In this document: positions 38,001 through 44,979 of the stretch, piece by piece
Layout: every line of letters begins with the position of its first letter
Numbering within the stretch: position 1 is the first letter of the stretch
From: Verrucomicrobiales bacterium
Lineage (GTDB): Bacteria; Verrucomicrobiota; Verrucomicrobiia; Limisphaerales; CAIMTB01
Length of the DNA: 64,000 nt
Assembly (NCBI GenBank): GCA_016795425.1
Contig: JAEUHG010000184.1
Location: forward strand, 1-64,000
Direction: 5' to 3'
The notes under the pieces: model-generated
What the model was told of the DNA's origin: nothing
What the model saw: only the letters and a program-made list of their open reading frames with translations
Database searches by the model: none
Made by a program: the position numbers and the translations under genes

Positions 38001-40429
38001 CGGCCGTCCCCTTGATCCAGGCGGGCGACCAGCGCGACATTGGCCATGCCGGGTTCGTTGGCGTCGCGAAGTCCGTTGGCGTTCTGGTCATCCCAGACGA
38101 GATCGCCGAGGCGCAATCCCGGTTGGGGGACGAAACCGAAGTCGATGGTCAGATTGGTGTGGGGATCTCCATCTTCAGAAGTGGGTTCTCCGGGAATTTC
38201 GAGCCGCACCGGATTGGCGAGTACCGAGAATCCCGGCAGCAGGTACCCGTTGGAATCGTTGTCGATGTCATTATTGGTGACAGGGGAGATCGACGTGGAC
38301 GGCATCCACCCGGCGAGCGCACCGGAGCCGAAGAAGTTGCTGGGATCCAGTTCGACCCAGTAATCCCCCATGGGGAGCTGCTGAAACTGGTAGAGTCCGC
38401 CGCCGGCGGTGGTGGTTGAACCCACCACTGGGCCATCGGCGTCGTCGCGCATGCCATTGCCGTTGTCACGGACCACATGAATCAGCACTCCGTCGATTCC
38501 GGAGTCGCCTTGGGCGGGGTCGAAGAGGCCGTCGTTGTTGGCATCGCGGAAGACGAGGTTTCCGATGGCGGTCGGGCCGCCGGGCGGCCGGAATCCGAAG
38601 TCCACCGAAAGATTGGTGTAGGGGTCGCCATCGCCATCGAGAGTGGGTTCCCGGCCGTCCTCTAGGTACACGCCTCCCTCGCTGACCACGCCGCGAAGGT
38701 CGAAGCGATGGAAACCGTCATCGGTGTTGTCGACGTCAGCGTTGGCGAAGTGGGTCGGCAGGCTGCTGGTCATGGCGGCGAGGGGACCGCCTGGGTCCAT
38801 GTTCTCGCGGGCAACCTCGACCAGGTAGGTGTCCGTGGTCAGACCGTCGAAACGATACTGACCTCCATTGCTGGTGGTGGTGGTGGCGATGGGGGCCCCG
38901 TCCTCGCTGCCGAGCCATCCTCCACCATCGTAATCCTGGTACAGCCTCACCACCACACCATCAACGCCCTGCTCGGAGTCCGGATCGAACATCCCGTTCT
39001 CGTTGGCGTCGAAGAACACGAGATTGCCGAGGCTGAGAGGCGTGGGTGGAGTGAGGACCAGACTGGGGTCGATGAGAGGTTCAAGGTACCTGCCAGGAAT
39101 GGGCGCGTCCCCGTTGGTCGGCGGCGGAGTGTTGGGCATCTGCCAGCCGACGGCGAGGTGATCGGGGCCGACGGCCTCCTTGAGTTGTGCTTCGATGTAA
39201 TAGCGTTGGCCGGCCACCAGGGAGATGCGACGCGACTGATTGGACGGCACCACCTCGGGTGGTGGACCTGAAGTCACCGGCAAGAAGGCGAGATAGTCCG
39301 GATCCCCGTTCCCGTCGGTTAATGTGAAGCGAAGCGTCTGAAGTCCTTCGAGGGTGACCTGGGCGATTTGTTGGTTGGCATCGACCAACGGGACAAAGGA
39401 GAAGAGATTCCAGCTTCCGGAGGCCGGTCCGCGGAATTCGCCAAGCTTTAGAGTCGTCTGGCTCGATGTCCCACGGCCCGAAGTGACTTGGTCCAACTGC
39501 GCGGTGATCGATCCACCGCCGGAAGACATTCGAGCGAAGACATAGTAGGTCTGGGGGGATCCAAAGTTGCGGGTGTAGTTCCTCCAGTCCCCGACGTCGT
39601 TCCAACTCACCACGGTTGCCATTGAGACGTTGAAATCGCCGCGGGCTGTCATCTCCGTGTCCGATGTGGACCAGGTCTCGACGCCGGTGTCGGCGCGAAA
39701 GGCCGGGGAGAAATTGGCAGGATTCACTTCAAACCAATCGATGCCGGCATCGGCGCCCGTGCCCAGACCTGCGTAAGACAGACCGGAGTAGGGGCCGTCC
39801 ATTCCGATGGCGGTGTTTTCGAGCCACTGACCCCCGCCGAAATCGAAGTCCTCGGCCTCGATATAGCGTGTGGTGGGGCTGAAGATGGACTCGGGAGCGG
39901 CGCCCACGGGGCGCTGGCCGCCGGTCCATTGTCGGGGAGCGTGATTAGGCCACAGTTCCGAGGCGATGCGGCGTTTGTTGGCTGGATTATCATCCTGGCT
40001 CAGGAACAGCTCGGCGACGTGATCCGCGGCGAGATAGAAGGTGTAGTCGCCGGTGACCGGCGGATGCACAAAACCAACCATCTGAAGCCCATAGAAGTTC
40101 CCGGCATTCATCGGCGCTTCGAATTGGCTCGGGTATTCGAGGCTTGAGGGTTGCCCTGGGAACCTCGGATGCGACCGCAATTCCTGCAGCGACCAGCCCG
40201 GAATGCTGCGGTACCCGCGCAGAGTGATCTGACCGGTGGCCGCCGGCGCGTCGACTGGGGAGCCGGTCAGTATCGGGCTCCGTCCGACGTCGTTCCACAG
40301 ACTGTCGCCGCGAGTGCCTGCTGATGGGTTGGCGAGCTGCGCAAACGCGCCGAATGCGGCTCCCAAGACGCAGAGGGAGAGCAGTGCAGTGTGGCGACCC
40401 GACAGCACCAGGGGTAGGGAGGTATTCAT
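29021..40429 (-). CDS. Giant secreted multi-module protein (PA14, CBM6-like, SdrD-B-like, CSLREA, beta-helix, Ig-like)
   Basis: A 3802-residue protein without frame breaks. It has a signal peptide at 10-30, a PA14-like domain (about 65-170) and a CBM6-like domain starting 'YIEAEDFDFGGGQW' (about 190-400). Nine SdrD-B-like modules follow from about 464 to 1853, each about 155 residues, each opening like 'SLGDLVFRDENNNGLRD' and closing in 'DFGF'. Then come a CSLREA motif ('TFVVNTADDHDDGS', about 1861), a right-handed beta-helix with repeats such as 'GNLISGN' and 'GTDLSGT' (about 1956-2470), a second PA14/CBM6 pair (about 2668-3040), an Ig-like domain (about 3058), a third PA14 (about 3248), an IPT/TIG domain (about 3430) and a cadherin-like end (about 3687-3782). 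It probably binds polysaccharide or cells. No anchor signal is seen. Confidence 0.92.
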   Translation of the reverse strand: MNTSLPLVLSGRHTALLSLCVLGAAFGAFAQLANPSAGTRGDSLWNDVGRSPILTGSPVDAPAATGQITLRGYRSIPGWSLQELRSHPRFPGQPSSLEYPSQFEAPMNAGNFYGLQMVGFVHPPVTGDYTFYLAADHVAELFLSQDDNPANKRRIASELWPNHAPRQWTGGQRPVGAAPESIFSPTTRYIEAEDFDFGGGQWLENTAIGMDGPYSGLSYAGLGTGADAGIDWFEVNPANFSPAFRADTGVETWSTSDTEMTARGDFNVSMATVVSWNDVGDWRNYTRNFGSPQTYYVFARMSSGGGSITAQLDQVTSGRGTSSQTTLKLGEFRGPASGSWNLFSFVPLVDANQQIAQVTLEGLQTLRFTLTDGNGDPDYLAFLPVTSGPPPEVVPSNQSRRISLVAGQRYYIEAQLKEAVGPDHLAVGWQMPNTPPPTNGDAPIPGRYLEPLIDPSLVLTPPTPLSLGNLVFFDANENGMFDPDSEQGVDGVVVRLYQDYDGGGWLGSEDGAPIATTTTSNGGQYRFDGLTTDTYLVEVARENMDPGGPLAAMTSSLPTHFANADVDNTDDGFHRFDLRGVVSEGGVYLEDGREPTLDGDGDPYTNLSVDFGFRPPGGPTAIGNLVFRDANNDGLFDPAQGDSGIDGVLIHVVRDNGNGMRDDADGPVVGSTTTAGGGLYQFQQLPMGDYWVELDPSNFFGSGALAGWMPSTSISPVTNNDIDNDSNGYLLPGFSVLANPVRLEIPGEPTSEDGDPHTNLTIDFGFVPQPGLRLGDLVWDDQNANGLRDANEPGMANVALVARLDQGDGRFDNGESWIQETRTDSSGHYAFHGLAPGIYFVVVREDNFRLGGPLYGKVTSSEAAAANNDVDDDNNGSSATPLMPRGLVSTPITLAAGTEPDTDGDDADGNRTVDFGVYTPANPPVLMLGGRVFADTNADSIFGPDEFGIPNVTVTTFLDNGDGIFQPYFPDGFLYAVSTDPSGRFLFDGLAPGDYWAQVEGGNFTLGAPLYGRLSSPGAANANDDAPADDNGIDQILAPRYGVHSSPISLGNGTEPTDDGDGPDSNQTLGFGFVTPAQPPVLKLGGTFFQDANSNGIQDANEGWSTALYIAVFLDDGDEIYEPNADDLHVSEAFVDPFGRFEVSSLPPGGYWTWIGPWHFNAGGALFGKRSSPGVGLPDLDVDGDDSGIDNAFPEQQGILAPIIHLSNSTEPTHDGDDADSNQTLDFGFVDLPAGGPNLTVGGSLFRDDDNNGIRTEGETTAAFVTVELWYDTGDGVLGEGDLRVNQSFTDSAGSYRFGNLSPGDYIVAIPRQAFLPFNPLAGTRSSTGNGPAPDPDDDVANDDNGSEVSAFGASFYGVASAPISLQQDAEPTTEDADPRTNLTLDFGFHPASGLAIAGRLFRDENNNGALDAAETGVTSAQVEVWHDNNNDNVLTDGDGYVNSTVTAADGSYRVEQLIPGNYFVVVRYSNFLPLRPLNGLRSSTGNDPAPSPNNDLVGDDNGFEFGMLNHVFFGARTHGVALQYDSEPDTSADGDDTNSNATVDLGFYPGPTGSLGDLVFRDENNNGLRDPSEPGIQGAQVRVFLDNGDGALGIFDEDLGTSVITAADGSYQFAGLPDGDYLVVLPYENWWPGQALNGLRSSTGNGAAPDPNLDSTENDDNGDEGVYPYLPSLQVASRPFFVRDGTTTSTIDFGFYPGPTVRVGGTVFFDSANNGLRDSDDSPISNVAVQLRLDSNGDGVASPFDNFAAQTRTDADGHYLFSGMLPGDYLVWISSGEHFQGGALSGLRTSTGNDPAPDPDNDQPGDDNGAETTDFNGAWNGTGAGTVTLGIGNEPDTAIDGDDSNGNQTVDFGFRALVGATFVVNTADDHDDGSCDAADCTLREAILAANQHPGTDTLVFAIPGPGVHTIQPLSPLPLFLESAVVDATTQPGYTDRPIIELDGSQAGFAASGLVFTSGFSEARGLIIHRFEIAAVLLAGSSNRIAGCFIGTDASGTVGLGNGQTDNGAIRIDGDGNLVGGSEILDRNLISGNRVAIQLFGNRNRIEGNFIGTDVTGTAATPNTGFSAIGITGSDNRIGGSDPGAGNLISGNGDPATPWAGAAIIVNSGNRNRIQGNTIGTDLSGSLALPNNTGILFFGGEDNLVGGLEPGSGNLISGNRMSGIRLDSRSTVQGNRIGTDRSGTTPIPNAQAGIELTGSQNLVGGFVPEARNLISGNQSFGIVACGYHTVSNRIAGNWIGLDATGTIGLGNGGIKPVYPGTGIMLCGNLNIIGGPEVGAGNVISGNGQAIELRGNQNGIQGNLMGTDPSGTSLVANFNGITLVDAASDNLIGGALPGFGNVIGGAESFNGAIALHGQSVIGTRILGNRIGTDITGTIAFPNSFGVTISEASNTAVGGVAPGEANLIANSINDGVYLVGFSAVNNSIRGNAIHSNGNSGWNGFGIRLENQPANDPWDIDEGANHLQNHPVLLQASASPGATLIGGRLDGSPNSTFVIDLYGNAACDPSGFGEGQQYLGESIVTTDASGFGTFSFLLPAGLPVGSSVSATATDPAGNTSAFGPCQTVESDTPPTVLSATTRGSDHQVFITFSEPLDSTSASDPAHYRFSPELSVLAATLQADQRTVVLDVSGLTPDAAYTLAISGVRDLSVPPNEIAANTSVALVNSQGVLSRLVYRNIVGSLVRQLTDHSNFPDAPSEITYEFTAEAPSNIGDNYGQKLAGYLIPPTTGDYRFFIASDDHSELWLSTDANPANKVRVARLSYWTPNQRGWNQGPLNQPTEDVLVPGALFVEAEDFDFGGGQFIADQPIGMTGPYTGGAYAGLGSAADEGIDFHEYSVDAAAQNYRVNTGVEMYVLADVLENDHGKLQRGGFAVTTSHKLGWNAEGEWWNYTRDFPAQPQDYWVYAHIASGSGPMAFQLGEVTDGRGTATQSVSALGEFHSPPTSDWDNFVLVPLTDGNGEPVRLSLSGLRTLRMTVLPGAGDFDYLAFVPATTKAPTTRPENHSPLIHLVAGQRYYLEVLMKEWSANDHLALTWQRPGGPAPEDGADPIPGEFLSSLKNSGPATIAVQPASTSILEREVATFTVDLDGTPPYRIQWYRDGNPIPDATNFLYTTQVSFADSGTRFHATVENAFGHATSDEAILTVLADTTPPALIAATGSHTLDRITLRFSESLDPVSASEPSNYTVNAGQLPVLTATLLPDGTSVRLTTALQAQGISWVVTVTGVRDTAHQPNTIAGANQSVFTSWVQSRGYALREAYLNIPGTTLEDLRASPKFPGEPDLVGAVTSFELPINVGDNYGARLSALVIPPIGGTYQLFMASDDQGELWLSSDASPANAMLVANEPAWNNSRAWTTTFNRNEGDPENRTDPVPFEGNFLYHLTGLMKEAGGGDHLAATWQLPDGPLPIDGDSPIPGSQLIGFVNPDDPTIVVMPYLVETSPSFAAEGGQDLVVSIHGYGFLAGAIVQWNGEARPTTFVDGTRLDVVIPATDLAPSASSAPFRTARLQVFNANGSGSNPLGFTIAIANSLLDAETAIANPGESATASTAPDTAGDAGVTAAATNPDGSPLVVTVATYANNPTSLPLFDSGGGFTDIAVDGADAGDRLDAFFYYPSWVVGNAEDGLQLLWFNGTSWLPVIGSGGIAVSKDVTDNLDGTVSGGRFFVRLDASSQPTILDLSGTVFAITGQPANQPPVATDDQMVDLFPLPTGGLKIAHARLLSNDRDPERGKLTIIGVSTRSANGSAVTFDGQWVTYARNRNPGNDSFTYTVADPEGATATATVIIRRTNGVKISPQPPLIDSPWDAN

Positions 40430-40841
40430 CGATTCAAGGGGTGAGGCTAGGGCGCGGCATGGACATCCTGAACCATCGATCCGAAGTCAGAATCGGTTGC
40501 TACAGAAGGTCGACTACCTCGCCGAAATTGGCGGATGGAAGGCTGTTTAGCCCGATAACGTCTGGTCTCTAGACAAAGGGCCCGTGGTCGTTGGTTGTGA
40601 GCTTACCGCGGGGTCGCGCAGAAATTCGCAGCACCCATGAAATCCGCAACTGATTTTCCGGGGGATCCGCTGTTTTTCCAATGAGTATCCGGAGACCTAC
40701 TCACTGAAGAGACTTGGCGTGGAGTCGGCTGACTCCGATGAGGCGATCCAAGGTGAGTTCATCTTCTGCTCACTGTCGGATCAGCACTGATGCGCCCGAG
40801 GAAAGGAGCCGCGCGTCTATGCCTGAGTTCCCCAAAGACTT
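40430..40841. other. Intergenic region upstream of the giant gene
   Basis: A 412-bp stretch that should hold the promoter of the leftward giant gene. I see no gene. It contains one short palindrome, GGAGTC-GGCT-GACTCC (40721-40736), that could be a regulator site. No -35/-10 pair stands out. Confidence 0.4.
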
Positions 40842-42434
40842 TCACCGTCGATCCGACGGAACGGGCGGATTCGCAGGAGTATTCGTGGGTGGCTGCAGCC
40901 CGTAGCGTTTCAACAACTCAGGATCCATGGTCTTGAGAGGTTCGCTCGGACGGGTTCCCTTTCGTGCCCGGCGATCTCGTCGCTCCACATCCTCCTGCTG
41001 CCAGGCGGACATTTCCTCCGCGGTGGCGTGCCGAGGCCAGACGGCATCCCGGGCGAGCCACCAGTTGGCATGCGAGCGATCGCCTGAGTTCTCGGTTGTC
41101 CTTTGTCCATCGCCCCCGTTATCGGCTCGGTCATCCCCGACACTCCATAGGGTGTAGGAATTGTCGGCTTCGGCGCGGTAGCGCAGGGGTTGTCCATCCA
41201 TGCGATCGATGGGCATGGCATCGAGGTAGGTCGGGATCAGAGCCTGGAGGTCGGCCGGTGGCTTCCCGTTGTGACCAAGTTGGTAACGTCGGATGGCAAT
41301 GCCAGTGACGAGTAGGTCGCGTTCAGTTTCCGCGCGCAATGCCTTGGTGCCGGCTCGGTCCAGGGCCGGGAGGATCATGCGGACGAGAAAGTAGCGGGGA
41401 TTGAAGGCGGTGGTGGGCACGAGCGAGTGTAGCGAGTCGAAGGGCTTCATGGATTTTGACTTCGCAGCCTCTCGATTGGCATCGAGCATGACCTGAAATG
41501 TCCTGAGATACTGAGCCAACGCTTGGTCACCCCAGATCACCCGGGCGAGTCCGGCACCAGCAATCCCTACGCCGTCCACCGACGAGCCAGGGCTGCCATT
41601 TCCGGATAAGTTCCCCAGGTCCATGAGTTCGCGGGTGGACATCTTTTGAAACGTCGCGACGACCAGGGCGCGTTCCCCGGTCAGGGCATGGATCATCCCC
41701 GAAATCAGATCGATCGGTGCCACGGTCGACTGCAAGTCGGCGAGCTGGGCTTCGGTCCAGTCGTGGCTATGGAGTAGTTCCCAGGCACGTCCGGTGGCGA
41801 TGGCTTCGCAGGCAACTCGTACCAACTGATCGATGAGCAGAGGCTGTTTTTCCAGGTCCCTGGCGATCTGCCGCATGTCTTCCAGGTCGTCGAGCGCGGC
41901 GCCAAAGTCCTTTCGGTGGGCGGCATCGGACATACAGGCGCCCAGGACATTCACGGCCGATTTCATCTTGGCGAGGTGCGGGAGCAACAGTTTGAAGCCC
42001 TGGCTGTAGTCCAGCACAGGTTGGCGGAAAGGGGCATCGAGAGCTTCGCGCAATTGGGTCAGGTCGGCCTGATGATTGGACTGCCAGAGGGCAAGATCAG
42101 ACCACTGCACCATTCGCCCGGAGGTGGCGGTCCATTCCGCGAGTCGGGCTCCTGCCACGGCTCGTCCCGGGCCGATTAGCCGCAGGGCGATCGGTTGAAG
42201 TTCCGTATCCAATTTGAGCGCGTCCGCGGCATCGACAAAGCGGGCGATGGCATTGGAGTGGGCGGGCACTGGTGGCGGCGCAATCTTCTCGATCTCAAGC
42301 GGTTCGCCCTTGGCGCGCAGGTCTGCCAGGACACCCTCGAGTTGAGTCCGGCCGCGGAAGTTCTCGAAGGCCACGAAGACGGGTGGAGCGAGGAGGACCA
42401 AGGCGAGGGTACTCAGAATGAATTTGCGGAGCAT
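40842..42434 (-). CDS. Membrane-anchored or secreted hypothetical protein with pseudopilin-like C-terminal segment
   Basis: A 530-residue protein with one N-terminal hydrophobic segment ('FILSTLALVLLAPPVFVAF') that is either a signal peptide or an anchor. The middle 300 residues are helical and unrecognised. Residues about 395-450 ('KPPADLQALIPTYLDAMPID', 'GQPLRYRAEADNSYTLWSVG' and an Asp/Gly-rich end) resemble the C-terminus of GspG-type pseudopilins, where acidic residues bind calcium. The type IV N-terminal methylation motif is absent, so it is not a pilin itself. The tail is charged and proline-rich. Proteins of this build recur in Planctomycetes and Verrucomicrobia with no known role. 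Confidence 0.7.
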   Translation of the reverse strand: MLRKFILSTLALVLLAPPVFVAFENFRGRTQLEGVLADLRAKGEPLEIEKIAPPPVPAHSNAIARFVDAADALKLDTELQPIALRLIGPGRAVAGARLAEWTATSGRMVQWSDLALWQSNHQADLTQLREALDAPFRQPVLDYSQGFKLLLPHLAKMKSAVNVLGACMSDAAHRKDFGAALDDLEDMRQIARDLEKQPLLIDQLVRVACEAIATGRAWELLHSHDWTEAQLADLQSTVAPIDLISGMIHALTGERALVVATFQKMSTRELMDLGNLSGNGSPGSSVDGVGIAGAGLARVIWGDQALAQYLRTFQVMLDANREAAKSKSMKPFDSLHSLVPTTAFNPRYFLVRMILPALDRAGTKALRAETERDLLVTGIAIRRYQLGHNGKPPADLQALIPTYLDAMPIDRMDGQPLRYRAEADNSYTLWSVGDDRADNGGDGQRTTENSGDRSHANWWLARDAVWPRHATAEEMSAWQQEDVERRDRRARKGTRPSEPLKTMDPELLKRYGLQPPTNTPANPPVPSDRR

Positions 42435-42472
42435 GGATGGCCTTTGGCGGTGGATGGATCTTCAAACCGTGA

Positions 42473-42931
42473 TTGCCCCATTGGACCATGGCCGGATCCG
42501 TTCCTCACGCTGAACGATCGAGGAATCGAGGACGGGAGGAAGAAATGGGGGCAAGCCTTGTCAATTCGGCCACGGAGTGGTACTCGGCGTCCCATGTCGG
42601 AGGGACTTTCAGCGCGACGGAGAGAACGATGTTCGGAGCGCCGCCGGTCGCTTTTGGCGGGGTGGATTTCATTGGCTACACCCTCACCAGCATCTCGCTT
42701 CAATTCGATCAGATCGGGTTTGGTTGATGGGTGGAATACAGCAACTACGAATTGAGCGGGCACCTTGAACTAAACGGCGTCGCGGATGCGGTGCCCGAGC
42801 CATCGATTTTGGCAGTCGGATCCTCCGTACTGTGGTGGGTGCACTGGCGGAGAATTCGGCCCCGACCCGGCACTAGAGACCGAGGAACGGGCCACCGAGA
42901 GCAGGATGTCAGACATCCTGCCGGCCCGTGA
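42473..42931 (+). pseudogene. Relic of a PEP-CTERM exported protein gene with in-frame stop
   Basis: One reading frame is interrupted by TGA at 42725-42727. Before it, short beta-type sequence reads 'GASLVNSATEWYSASHVGG' to 'ISLQFDQIGFG'. After it, the same frame continues 'WVEYSNYELSGHLELNG' and then a PEP-CTERM sorting signal: 'VPEPSILAVGSSVLWWVHW' followed by Arg-Arg. No signal peptide is left at the 5' end, so the gene is both truncated and nonsense-mutated. PEP-CTERM proteins are sorted by exosortase to the cell surface. Confidence 0.75.
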
Positions 42932-42937
42932 TCTCGG
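42880..42937. repeat. Nested inverted repeat, REP-like or bidirectional hairpin
   Basis: GCAGGATGTC (42901-42910) and GACATCCTGC (42912-42921) form a perfect 10-bp stem with a single-base centre. CGGGCC/GGCCCG (42888-42893, 42923-42928) and CCGAG/CTCGG (42880-42884, 42933-42937) extend it outward with small internal loops. It lies between convergent reading frames. Confidence 0.85.
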
Positions 42938-42990
42938 TAAGCGGAAGTTGTCGACCTTAGGACGGTCGTGTTGACGGCGAGGAAAGCGCC

Positions 42991-44937
42991 CTACCGTTTT
43001 TCCATGCGTTTCAGGACCTGTGCCGCTCGATCGCGGGTAGCGGCGTCTTGGGATTCCGTTTGAACGCGGGTGGCCAGAGCCTTGGCTTCGGCGGGCGCCT
43101 TGGGAGCCACTTTTTCGGCAATGCCCAGCAAGGCGAACTCGGCCTCTTTGCGGATGGCAGATTCCGCGAGCATCGGTTCGACGAGTTTGGCCGCCGCGAG
43201 GTCGGACATGTTGCCAAGGCCCGAAAGGACGAGTTTACGGTCGTCGACGCGCTTGGCCAGTTTGACGAGGTCTCCGTAGGTCTCGAGGGCGTTGACGTGG
43301 TTTTGGTTTTCCGAGCCCAGCAATCGCACAATGCCGCGCAGGGCGAGTGTTCGTTGGGTGTCGTTAGTGGTGCCGCGCGCGAAGGTGATCAGCGATGGGA
43401 GGGCAGAGGGTTCCGGCCATTCGGCAAGCACTCGGAACGCGGTGTCTTTCAGGGCCGCGTCGTCGCGATACAACGACTGAAGAACAGGTGCCAGGCCGAC
43501 GGGGGCACCGACGGTGCCGAGAACACGCAGGAGGGCGCAGCGGACCGGCGTCGGCTTGCTGTCCCACTGCGCCGTCAGCGGAGCAACGCAGCTCGTTTTG
43601 TCGGGGAGTCGCGAACAGGCGGAGTCAAGCGCGGCTTCCACGTCGGCGAGGTCGTCTTCGGATTTGGCCTTGGCGAGCAGGTCGGCAAGCGTGCCCAAGT
43701 CCTTCATGGCGATCGTTTCGCCGAGCGCCTTGGTGGCAGCGGACCGCAATTCCGCATCCGGATCGACGGCGGCTTTGAAGAGTTCGGGGACCATGGCGCT
43801 AACCCGGCGCTGCCCGACGAGTTCGACGAGCACGCGGCGCGTTTCTCCGGAGGCCATGGGCAGGCGCTTGGCGAGTTCGACATCGACTTCTTTGCCGGAA
43901 AGCCGGGCGACCGCGAGTTTTGAGGCCTTGGCGATTTCCGAATCCTTGTCGGCGGCCGCCTCGATCAGGGCCGGAACGGCCGACACCGTGCCGACGCGTT
44001 CGAGCACGCCGATAGCCGAGAGGCGGAGGGGTTTGGCACCCTGTTTGACCGCATCGAAAACGGCCGGCCACACGGCTTCGTCGCCGCGGTCGGCCAGCGC
44101 CAGGAGCAGCGCGCTTTGGCGTTCGGCGGGCGCCCGGTTCAGTTCCCCGGCGAGGGCCTCGGACACCGTGCGACCTGGCAATTCGCGAGCGGTGCGGAGT
44201 CCGATGCCGAAGAGATCGCGATCGGCGGAACGGAGGGCCTCGAGGAGCAATGGCAACCCTTCGGTTTGGCGGGCGAGAATCGCCCCGCGGGTGGCTTCCA
44301 GGATGCGTTGTTTGGGAACATTGGCGCGTCGAACGGCTTCGTAATGTTGGATGGCCTCACCGGCTTGGCCTTGGGAGGTGAGTCGTTCGGCGCTCAGGAT
44401 CAGGCCTTCGGCGACCGCATTGCGCACGGTGTCCGGCGCGGCGGCGAGCGAAGGCGTCAAGGCGGCAACAGCGGCGGGATTGCCAATGCGGCCCAAGGCG
44501 ACGGCGGCGGCGGCGGCGACGTCGGCATTGGCATCCTTCAATCGCTGGGTGAGAAGTTCGACGGCTTTGACATCACGGCGCACCCCGATGGAGTTGATAA
44601 CGCCGACGAGGAGATTGCCATAAAGCTTGGTGGCGGCGTCGCGCAACGCGTCGTCGGCGGCCGGACCAGGCATGACTTCGAGTGGGATACGAGCCCAGGC
44701 GGCCAGATGTTCGTCGCCCAGCAAGGGAGCGAGGGCTGGTACGGCATCCGGACCGCCAAAGACGGCCAGTCGCTTGCACGCGGCGGCCTTTTCCTCAGGC
44801 GGCGCATCGGATTTGAGAGTGGCCAGAGCCTGGCTGGCCTTTTCCGCGGACGAAGCGGCGGAATCGGCAGCGAGGGTGGCGGTGGAGGCGGCGATGCCGA
44901 CGAGGAGGGTGAGCAGAAGATTCCGGGAGGTGCGCAT
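42991..44937 (-). CDS. Secreted HEAT-repeat protein
   Basis: A 648-residue exported protein. The signal peptide is 'MRTSRNLLLTLLVGIAASTA' plus a short end; ATG 44967 would add ten residues. The mature chain is a string of HEAT/PBS-lyase-like helical pairs, for example 'DVAAAAAVALGRIGNPAAVA', 'AIGVLERVGTVSAVPALIEA', 'AELRSAATKALGETIAMKDL' and 'VRCALLRVLGTVGAPVGLAP'. Such solenoids bind other proteins. It is the last gene of a leftward unit with an exported oxidoreductase, a membrane glycosyltransferase-like protein and a discoidin-like protein, 12-42 bp after the previous gene depending on the start. Confidence 0.88.
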   Translation of the reverse strand: MRTSRNLLLTLLVGIAASTATLAADSAASSAEKASQALATLKSDAPPEEKAAACKRLAVFGGPDAVPALAPLLGDEHLAAWARIPLEVMPGPAADDALRDAATKLYGNLLVGVINSIGVRRDVKAVELLTQRLKDANADVAAAAAVALGRIGNPAAVAALTPSLAAAPDTVRNAVAEGLILSAERLTSQGQAGEAIQHYEAVRRANVPKQRILEATRGAILARQTEGLPLLLEALRSADRDLFGIGLRTARELPGRTVSEALAGELNRAPAERQSALLLALADRGDEAVWPAVFDAVKQGAKPLRLSAIGVLERVGTVSAVPALIEAAADKDSEIAKASKLAVARLSGKEVDVELAKRLPMASGETRRVLVELVGQRRVSAMVPELFKAAVDPDAELRSAATKALGETIAMKDLGTLADLLAKAKSEDDLADVEAALDSACSRLPDKTSCVAPLTAQWDSKPTPVRCALLRVLGTVGAPVGLAPVLQSLYRDDAALKDTAFRVLAEWPEPSALPSLITFARGTTNDTQRTLALRGIVRLLGSENQNHVNALETYGDLVKLAKRVDDRKLVLSGLGNMSDLAAAKLVEPMLAESAIRKEAEFALLGIAEKVAPKAPAEAKALATRVQTESQDAATRDRAAQVLKRMEKR

Positions 44938-44979
44938 GAGAATCAGGGTTGGAGTGGGCGTGTTCATCGTCGTCCGGAA

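Larger units (their letters stand above)
42435..42990. other. Intergenic region holding a broken gene and a long palindrome
   Basis: A 556-bp stretch without an intact gene. It holds the PEP-CTERM gene relic (42473-42931), and a nested inverted repeat (42880-42937) overlaps the relic's 3' end. The last 50 bp before the leftward HEAT gene end show nothing notable. Confidence 0.5.

Noticed and set aside
33000..39100. Regular repeats taken as a CRISPR array
   Set aside because: They are long, diverged, in-frame protein modules and beta-helix turns, not short exact repeats with spacers.
42725..42727. TGA read as selenocysteine in the PEP-CTERM relic
   Set aside because: The gene also lacks its signal peptide, the residue context is not a redox motif, and no SECIS-like hairpin directly follows. 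Nonsense mutation is simpler.
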